Shown: piece by piece, positions 1 through 4,921 of the stretch | Position numbering within the stretch: the stretch's first letter is position 1 | Layout of the letters: every line of letters begins with the position of its first letter | Assembly: GCF_903643065.1 (NCBI RefSeq) | Contig: NZ_CAHJWX010000088.1 | Span: 1 to 7,097 of the forward strand | DNA length: 7,097 nt | Origin: Sphingomonas bacterium | GTDB taxonomy: Bacteria; Pseudomonadota; Alphaproteobacteria; Sphingomonadales; Sphingomonadaceae | Direction: 5' to 3' | Notes under the pieces: model-generated | Database searches by the model: none | The model's input: the letters and a program-made list of their open reading frames with translations, nothing else | Told to the model about the DNA's origin: nothing | Program-made: the position numbers and the translations under genes

Positions 1-2
1 CG

Positions 3-44
3 GCGCCGGCGCCCGGGGTTCCGCCGGGGACCGGGCGCGGCTAG
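3..44 (+). CDS. Possible C-terminal end of an upstream gene (partial)
   Basis: An open frame enters from the left edge and ends in TAG at 42-44, 10 nt before the peptidase start. The visible residues read APAPGVPPGTGRG, a Pro/Gly-rich tail with no recognisable domain. Its stop overlaps the weak AGGG that could serve as the ribosome binding site of the next gene, an arrangement common in co-transcribed genes. Only 13 codons are visible, so this may equally be non-coding upstream sequence. No product can be proposed. Confidence 0.3.
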   Translation, partial: APAPGVPPGTGRG

Positions 45-54
45 GGCGGCGGCG

Positions 55-2127
55 ATGACCGACCTGCCCCCGCCTCCGATCGCCGAGCGCCGCCCGCATT
101 CCTTCACCGCGCACGGGGTGACGATCGACGATCCCTATGCCTGGCTGCGCGATCCCGGCTATCCCGACGTCACCGATCCGGACGTGCTCGCCTATCTCCA
201 AGCCGAGAACGCCTATTTCGACGCCGCGATGGCGCCGCGCCGGCCGCTGATCGACCGGCTGTACGAAGAGATGCGCGCGCGCATCAAGGAGGACGATTCC
301 TCCGTTCCGCAGAAGGACGGCGACTGGCTGTACTGGACCGCGTTCGAGACGGGCGGCCAGTATCGCCAATGGTGGCGCAGGCCGGTGGCGGGCGGCGCGG
401 ACGAACTGCTGCTCGACGAGCCGGCGCTGGCCGGGGGCAAGGACTATTTTCGGCTCGGCGCCTTTGCCGTGTCCAACGACGGCACCAAGCTCGCCTATGC
501 GATCGACGACAGCGGCGCCGAACGGTTCGAGGTGCGGATCAAGGACCTGCGCACCGGCGAGCATCTGCCCGAGGTGATCCCGGGCATGTTGTCGGAGATC
601 GTGTGGACGGCGGACGATACCGGTTTCCTCTATGGCCTCGCCAACGAGCAATGGCGGACCGACAATGCCCGCCTGCATCGGCTCGGCACCGATCCGGCCG
701 ACGACATCGAGCTGTTCCGCGAGGCGGACGAGGGCTTTCGCGTCGCGGTAGGCGAGACCAGCGCGCGCAACTGGATCGTGATCGCCACCGGCGACCATGT
801 CACCAGCGAGGCGTGGCTGCTGCCCGCGCACGACCCGCTCGCCAGGCCGCTGCTCGTCAGCGCGCGGCAGGTCGGGCGCGAATATGACGTGGACGAGCAT
901 GACGGCACGCTGTTCATCCACACCAATGACACCGACCCGCAGTTCCGCCTCGTCACCGCGCCGGTCGAACGGCCCGGCGAGTGGACCGAGCGGATCGCGC
1001 CCGATCCGCATTTCTACCTGACCGGCGTCGAATGCTATCGCGACTTCTTCGTGGTGGAAGGGCGCGAGGACGGGCTCGATCAGGTGCTGATCCACCGCTA
1101 CGCGGGCGGCGAGCCCCGGCGCATCGCCTTTCCGGAGGCGAGCTACGATGCCGGGCTGGGCGACAATCCGGAATATGCGGTCGACACGCTGCGGCTATCA
1201 TACCAGTCGATGGTCACGCCCGGCACCGTCTATGACTGTGACGTCGCGACGGGCGCGCTGGCGACGCGCAAGGTGCAGGAGATCCCGTCGGGCTACGACG
1301 CCGCGCGCTACCGGACGGAGCGGCTGCACGTCACGGCGCGCGACGGGACGCGGGTGCCGGTGTCGATCGTCTACCCGGCCGGCTTCCCGCGCGACGGGTC
1401 GGGCAGGCTCTTCCTGTACGGCTATGGCGCCTATGGCCTGTCGATCCCGCCGGGCTTCTCCACCGGGCGGCTGTCGCTGCTCGATCGCGGCTTCGCCTAT
1501 GCGATCGCGCATATCCGGGGCGGCGACGATCTGGGCCAGCAATGGTATCTGGACGGCAAGCTCGACCGGCGGAACAACACCTTCGCCGATTTCGTCGATG
1601 TCGCGCGCGGGCTGGTCGCGGATGGGTGGACGGCGGCCGGGCGGATCGCGATCGCGGGCGGCTCGGCCGGCGGCGAGCTGATGGGCGCGGTGATCAACTC
1701 CGATCCCGAGCTGTGGGGCGCGGTGATCGCCGACGTGCCGTTCGTCGACGTGCTCAACACGATGATGGACGCCGATCTGCCGCTGACGCCGGGCGAATGG
1801 CCCGAATGGGGCAACCCGATCGAGGATGCCGCCGCGTTCGCGACGATCCGGGGCTATGATCCGTATCTCAACGTGCGCGCGCAGCGCTATCCGCCGCTGT
1901 TCATCTCGGGCGGGCTGAACGATCCGCGCGTCACCTATTGGGAACCCGCCAAATGGGCGGCCAAGCTGCGCAGCTTCAAGACCGACGGCAACATCCTGCT
2001 GCTCAAGACCAACATGGGCGCCGGGCACGGCGGCAAGTCGGGGCGGTTCGAGTCGCTGCGCGAGGGCGCGGAGGAACATGCCTTCGTGCTGTGGCAGCTC
2101 GGGGTAGAGGGCGACGACCTCGGGTGA
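55..2127 (+). CDS. ptrB: S9 family peptidase, oligopeptidase B type
   Basis: Serine peptidase of the prolyl oligopeptidase family (S9A). Such enzymes cleave short peptides, classically after Arg or Lys, in the cytoplasm, and no signal peptide is visible here. The 690-residue length fits the family (about 680-700). The N-terminus carries the typical DDPYAWLRD motif near residues 25-33, followed by the beta-propeller domain to about residue 400. The C-terminal alpha/beta hydrolase domain has all three catalytic residues: Ser537 in GGSAGG, Asp623 in GLNDPR (followed by YWEPAKWAAKL) and His658 in GAGHGGKSGRF. RGGDDLGQQWY and PFVDVLNTMMD are further oligopeptidase B signatures. The ATG start is preceded by a weak AGGG at 43-46, 8 nt upstream. 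Its last 4 nt overlap the DedA gene, so the two are probably co-expressed. Of the four acidic residues that set dibasic specificity in the enterobacterial enzyme, only Glu581 is kept, so the preferred substrate may differ. Family assignment is firm; the ptrB symbol is by similarity only. Confidence 0.93.
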   Translation: MTDLPPPPIAERRPHSFTAHGVTIDDPYAWLRDPGYPDVTDPDVLAYLQAENAYFDAAMAPRRPLIDRLYEEMRARIKEDDSSVPQKDGDWLYWTAFETGGQYRQWWRRPVAGGADELLLDEPALAGGKDYFRLGAFAVSNDGTKLAYAIDDSGAERFEVRIKDLRTGEHLPEVIPGMLSEIVWTADDTGFLYGLANEQWRTDNARLHRLGTDPADDIELFREADEGFRVAVGETSARNWIVIATGDHVTSEAWLLPAHDPLARPLLVSARQVGREYDVDEHDGTLFIHTNDTDPQFRLVTAPVERPGEWTERIAPDPHFYLTGVECYRDFFVVEGREDGLDQVLIHRYAGGEPRRIAFPEASYDAGLGDNPEYAVDTLRLSYQSMVTPGTVYDCDVATGALATRKVQEIPSGYDAARYRTERLHVTARDGTRVPVSIVYPAGFPRDGSGRLFLYGYGAYGLSIPPGFSTGRLSLLDRGFAYAIAHIRGGDDLGQQWYLDGKLDRRNNTFADFVDVARGLVADGWTAAGRIAIAGGSAGGELMGAVINSDPELWGAVIADVPFVDVLNTMMDADLPLTPGEWPEWGNPIEDAAAFATIRGYDPYLNVRAQRYPPLFISGGLNDPRVTYWEPAKWAAKLRSFKTDGNILLLKTNMGAGHGGKSGRFESLREGAEEHAFVLWQLGVEGDDLG

Positions 2128-2690
2128 CGCTCGAAGGCCTTGTCCGCCATTATGGCCTCGTCGCGCTGTTCCTGGGGGCGGGGCTGGAGGGCGAGGCGGT
2201 CGTCGTCGCGGGCGGCTTGCTCGCGCATCAGGGGCTGTTCTCGCTGACCGGCGCATGCGTGGCGGCGTCGGTGGGGTCGTTCCTGGCGGACCAGATCTGG
2301 TTCGCGGTCGGCCGCCGCTCGCGCGACCATCGCTGGGTGCGCCGCGTGCGCGGGAAACGGACGTTCGCGCGCGCGCTCGGCTGGCTGGAACGCTATCCGA
2401 GGAGCTTCATCTTCCTGTTCCGCTTCATCTACGGCATGCGCACGGTCAGCCCGGTCGCGATCGGGACGAGCCAGGTGCCGGCGCGGCTGTTCTTCCCCAT
2501 CAACGCGATCGCGGCGGTGATGTGGGGGACGATCTTCAGCATCGTCGGCTATCTGTTCGGGCACGGGTTCGAGGCGTTCGCCGGCCGGCTGCGACCGCGC
2601 GGGCACCATCTGTGGTGGATCGTCGGCGGACTGGTCGCGGCGGGGGTGGCGCTGGGCGCGGTCCACTGGTGGCGGACGCGCGAGCGGTGA
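2124..2690 (+). CDS. DedA family (VTT domain) integral membrane protein
   Basis: Predicted 188-residue inner-membrane protein of the DedA/VTT family. Members are linked to membrane homeostasis, and several bacterial ones to recycling of undecaprenyl phosphate or other lipid carriers. The family signature is clear: a hydrophobic N-terminal re-entrant-like segment with Glu22 and Glu24 (GLEGEAVVVAGG), Asp56 in FLADQIWFAVGRR, the hallmark FRFIYGMRTVSP at about 99-110 with Arg100 and Arg106, then hydrophobic segments at about 122-146 and 163-182. The frame is open further upstream inside the peptidase, but that part is Arg/Gln-rich and reads as a shadow of the peptidase. GTG at 2124 is the natural start: it overlaps the peptidase stop as GTGA, an AGAGG lies 13 nt upstream, and the protein then begins MTLEGLVRHYG as DedA proteins do. 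Translational coupling to the peptidase is likely. The lipid substrate is unknown. Confidence 0.9.
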   Translation: MTLEGLVRHYGLVALFLGAGLEGEAVVVAGGLLAHQGLFSLTGACVAASVGSFLADQIWFAVGRRSRDHRWVRRVRGKRTFARALGWLERYPRSFIFLFRFIYGMRTVSPVAIGTSQVPARLFFPINAIAAVMWGTIFSIVGYLFGHGFEAFAGRLRPRGHHLWWIVGGLVAAGVALGAVHWWRTRER

Positions 2691-2765
2691 GCCAGCTCGT
2701 GCCTATCTTCACCGCCGGGCCGGGCCACGTCGATCACGCGGCCTGGCTGCTCGGGTGCAGCAGCT

Positions 2766-2795
2766 CCCGGCGGCGCTGGTGACAGCGCCGCCGGG
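2766..2795. terminator. Perfect 13-bp stem-loop between convergent genes
   Basis: The arm CCCGGCGGCGCTG (2766-2778) is exactly complementary to CAGCGCCGCCGGG (2783-2795), with loop GTGA. It lies 75 nt after the DedA stop and 6 nt after the stop of the convergent glycine-zipper gene, so it can act on transcripts from both sides. No run of T follows on either strand. It is therefore not a textbook intrinsic terminator, but T-poor stems at convergent ends are usual in high-GC genomes. It may instead protect the 3' ends of the mRNAs. Confidence 0.65.
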
Positions 2796-2801
2796 CTCAA
2801 C

Positions 2802-3083
2802 CTAGCGGTAGTAGCACCGCTGCTTCGCCGTCATCGAGCGGTCGATCGCGCGGCCGCCCAGCGCACCGCCGGCGGCACCCGCCAGCGTCCCGCCGACTCC
2901 GCCCAGCAGCGCGTGGCCGAGCAGCCCGCCGCCGACGCCACCCGCGACGATACCCGTCGTGCCGCTCGAATGCCTGCATACCTTTTCGCCGCGATAGTAA
3001 TGCGCGTGGCGGGGCCTCGCGTCGGCGGCGACGGTGGGAACGAACAGCGCGGCGGTGGCGGCGGCGAGGACGAACTGACGCAT
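2802..3083 (-). CDS. Small exported glycine-zipper protein
   Basis: A 93-residue protein with a clear signal peptide (MRQFVLAAATAALFVPTVAADA, likely cut near residues 19-22). The mature part contains a glycine-zipper 2TM-like stretch at about 41-77, rich in GGxxG patterns such as VGGGLLG, GTLAG and GALGGR. Such domains occur in small envelope proteins that associate with the outer membrane or periplasmic side. Cys36 (EKVCRH) and Cys90 (QRCYYR) flank the zipper and could form a disulfide bridge. The frame continues 18 codons upstream to a TTG, but the ATG at 3083 is chosen because GGGAG sits 6 nt before it and the signal peptide starts there. It lies 121 nt after the preceding gene on the same strand, so it may have its own promoter. 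Exact function is unknown. Confidence 0.82.
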   Translation of the reverse strand: MRQFVLAAATAALFVPTVAADARPRHAHYYRGEKVCRHSSGTTGIVAGGVGGGLLGHALLGGVGGTLAGAAGGALGGRAIDRSMTAKQRCYYR

Positions 3084-3204
3084 GATAAACTCCCAGGATG
3101 ATGGCGGGTGCAACGCCTCATTGCGCATCCGGTTCAATCGTGGATGGGCCGGGCGCGGCGGGTCTCCGCCAAGCCGAGCAAGCCTCCCCGGACACCGCTT
3201 CTCG
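3084..3204. other. Gap between paralog B and the glycine-zipper gene
   Basis: These 121 nt lie between two - strand genes. The stretch holds the GGGAG ribosome binding site and a weak 5-bp stem (GGCGG/CCGCC, 3157-3170) with no T-run. A TTGAAC at 3137-3132 on the - strand resembles a -35 box, but no convincing -10 follows at the right distance. The length would allow a separate promoter for the glycine-zipper gene; I cannot identify one with confidence. Confidence 0.4.
3090..3094 (-). promoter_or_regulatory. Ribosome binding site of the glycine-zipper gene
   Basis: On the - strand GGGAG is followed by the 6-nt spacer TTTATC and then ATG at 3083. This is the best Shine-Dalgarno site among the genes of the window. 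It decides the start in favour of 3083 over the upstream TTG at 3137. Confidence 0.75.
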
Positions 3205-4011
3205 CTAGAAATTGATGAACCCGTCGGGGCGGTTCTTCTCCATCATGGTCCTGTTGTTCTCGAAACAGGACATGTCGTCCAGCACCTGCCATTTCGGCCC
3301 ACTCTTGCGTCGCAGGATGTTGGTGATGACCATCGGCTCGGTGAACGCTTCCTCGTCCAGCAGCGTGATGTGCACATGCACCACGTCGGGGGCGACCTTG
3401 CGGATCGTCGTCACGACATGAAGCCGGGCGCTGTGCGGCGTGTTGGTGTCGTCCTCGACGACGGTGGCCGGCAGGATGCCGACGGTGTCGACATGCAGGG
3501 TGTCGCCCTCCCAATGGCCGATCGAGTGACCGTTATAGCTGGGCTTGAGGTCCTTGGGATGCGGGCGGCCGTCGGTCCAGATCATGATCGGGAAGGTACC
3601 GAAGTTGAACAGGGTGACGACGTTCGGCGTCTGGACGATCTCGTTGGGATAGAGCGTGCCGGCGAGCATGCGGGGGACCCCGAACGGCAGGCAGAGCTTG
3701 CCGATATCGCCGAGCTGGCGCCCCTCCTTCCTCGCGGCCGCGCGTTCGTCGGCGATCTTCTGATAGGCCGGCGTCAGCCGGGGCGGCCAGGGGAACCACT
3801 GGACGGTGGACCCGGGCTCGGGCGGCACTTGCGGTTGGTGGCCGGGCGCGAGCGGGCGGCTGCCGAGCCACAGCCCCGAGATGTCGGGGGCGGCGGGATC
3901 GCCGTAGAGCGTATGGCCGGGCGCGGTCTCGACCGGGTCGTCGGCCGCCGCCGCGCCGAGCGGACCGGCGCAGAGCGAGGCGAGCGCGAAGAGGACGAAA
4001 CGCTTGATCAT
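3205..4011 (-). CDS. Exported protein of unassigned function, CLPxGxPR family (paralog B)
   Basis: A 268-residue protein with a typical Sec signal peptide (MIKRFVLFALASLCAGPLGAAAA, cut near residue 23), so probably periplasmic or surface-exposed. Visible motifs in order: DISGLW (43-48), WFPWPPRLTPAYQKIADERAAA (about 72-93), CLPFGVPR (107-114), TDGRPHP (146-152), YNGHSIGHWEGDTLHVDTVG (about 159-178), PHSARLHVV (192-200) and a final Cys249 in DDMSCFENNR. The GHWEGDTLxVDTxG and PHSxxLH pattern matches, as I recall, a large group of uncharacterised secreted proteins in sphingomonads and Acidobacteria; I know of no assigned enzyme activity. Start at ATG 4011 is supported by the signal peptide and AGGA 6 nt upstream. 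It lies 35 nt after a related gene and in the same unit as a TonB-dependent receptor, so a role in handling that receptor's substrate is an inference. Confidence 0.85.
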   Translation of the reverse strand: MIKRFVLFALASLCAGPLGAAAADDPVETAPGHTLYGDPAAPDISGLWLGSRPLAPGHQPQVPPEPGSTVQWFPWPPRLTPAYQKIADERAAARKEGRQLGDIGKLCLPFGVPRMLAGTLYPNEIVQTPNVVTLFNFGTFPIMIWTDGRPHPKDLKPSYNGHSIGHWEGDTLHVDTVGILPATVVEDDTNTPHSARLHVVTTIRKVAPDVVHVHITLLDEEAFTEPMVITNILRRKSGPKWQVLDDMSCFENNRTMMEKNRPDGFINF

Positions 4012-4046
4012 GGGCGATCCTGTCGTGAACGATCCCGGCCGCCGGC

Positions 4047-4871
4047 TCAGCGCACGAACAGGTCCGGGTGATAGCCGGTCCGGGGCGTGCAGAGGAACTC
4101 GCGCGGCTCCCATAGCGGGTCGTCGACCGCCTTATAGATCACGGTGGCGGTCAGCGGCCGCGCATAGGCGAGCGGATCGGTCAGCGTCACCGTCACCCGC
4201 AGCGTGGCCTCGTCGACGCGATGGTAGCGCTCGGCGATCTTCAGCCGATCGCTGTGCGGTACGCCGGTGCCGTCGATCGGCTGATCCTTGAAGCCCATGC
4301 TGTCGAGGACAAGGTCCTGGCCCTCGTAGCGGCCGACCGTGGTGCCGCTGTAGAAGGACTCCAGGTCCCTGGGCGCCGGCAGCGCGCGTCCGTCGAGCCA
4401 GGCGCGGCGCGGCCCCATGCCGTCGCGGTACAGCGTCACCCGATCGTGCGACTGGATGATCAGCAACGGACCCCGATCACCGGTGATGAAGCGCGGCATC
4501 CCCGGCGGCAGGCAATTCATCACCGGATCGTCGGTGCGCGTGCCGGCGGCCGCGTCGGCCACCGCCTTGCGCCATCTGGTCGCGAACGCGCCCTTGAGCG
4601 GCGGCGGCCAGGGAGCCCAGCCTTCCCTGCTGCCGCGTGGCGCGGCCGGCGCCTCCGCCAGCCGCCAGACGCCGCCAAAGGGTGGCGCGCTCGGATCGCC
4701 GTTCCAGCTGGCCGTCCTGGGCGGCGCCGGCAGGGCCGATCCGGGCGCGGAGGACGGCGTCCGAGCGGAACCGGGCGTGAGGATGATCGAACACAGCACC
4801 GGCCAGGCCAGCCGCCCCGCACGGGAGGAGCCGTCGCGCGGCCCGGGACGCCCATCCGCCAAGCGCCTCAA
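4047..4871 (-). CDS. Exported protein of unassigned function, CLPxGxPR family (paralog A)
   Basis: A 274-residue protein if started at TTG 4871, which has GGGAG 7 nt upstream. The N-terminus has an Arg-rich region then a hydrophobic stretch LAWPVLCSIILTPGSA (21-36), a plausible signal peptide. The rest follows the downstream paralog: FGGVW (65-69), WAPWPPPLKGAFATRWRKAVAD (about 85-106), CLPPGMPR (120-127), LDGRALP (159-165), YSGTTVGRYEGQDLVLDSMG (about 174-193), PHSDRLKIAERYHRVDEATL (about 205-224), TDPLAYARPL (231-240) and Cys261 in FLCTPRTGYHPDLF. Function is unknown; export and a link to the adjacent receptor are inferred. The start is uncertain: a GTG at 4896 in another frame, with AGGGGG 5 nt upstream, also begins a signal-like N-terminus, so a frameshift in the first 200 nt is possible. 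From about residue 65 on the frame is secure because it aligns with the paralog. Confidence 0.78.
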   Translation of the reverse strand: MRRLADGRPGPRDGSSRAGRLAWPVLCSIILTPGSARTPSSAPGSALPAPPRTASWNGDPSAPPFGGVWRLAEAPAAPRGSREGWAPWPPPLKGAFATRWRKAVADAAAGTRTDDPVMNCLPPGMPRFITGDRGPLLIIQSHDRVTLYRDGMGPRRAWLDGRALPAPRDLESFYSGTTVGRYEGQDLVLDSMGFKDQPIDGTGVPHSDRLKIAERYHRVDEATLRVTVTLTDPLAYARPLTATVIYKAVDDPLWEPREFLCTPRTGYHPDLFVR

Positions 4872-4878
4872 GATCGCT

Positions 4879-4883
4879 CTCCC
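4879..4883 (-). promoter_or_regulatory. Ribosome binding site supporting the TTG start of paralog A
   Basis: GGGAG on the - strand stands 7 nt before TTG 4871. In this frame a TGA occurs only seven codons upstream, with no other start codon between, so TTG is the first usable start. A rival AGGGGG (4902-4907) precedes GTG 4896 in a different frame. Confidence 0.5.
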
Positions 4884-4921
4884 GCTTCCGTGTCACGGCA
4901 GCCCCCTGGCCCGCTTCGATC

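Noticed and set aside
9..38. 8-bp inverted repeat GCGCCCGG / CCGGGCGC with a 14-nt loop, possible terminator
   Set aside because: The loop is long, there is no T-run, and it would fall inside the presumed coding end of the upstream gene. Such pairs arise easily by chance at this GC content.
1198..2256. Long - strand open frame of 352 codons opposite the peptidase gene
   Set aside because: It covers the catalytic domain of the peptidase in antisense, has no recognisable motif, and is Arg/Pro/Ala-rich as expected of a codon-bias shadow.
3132..3137. TTGAAC on the - strand as a -35 promoter box of the glycine-zipper gene
   Set aside because: No acceptable -10 hexamer lies 16-18 nt downstream.
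3157..3170. Short stem GGCGG/CCGCC with a 4-nt loop as terminator of paralog B
   Set aside because: Five base pairs without a T-run are too little in GC-rich sequence to support a call.
3082..4071. + strand open frame of 329 codons opposite paralog B
   Set aside because: Paralog B on the other strand has a signal peptide, a ribosome binding site and a paralog next door; the + strand frame has none of these.
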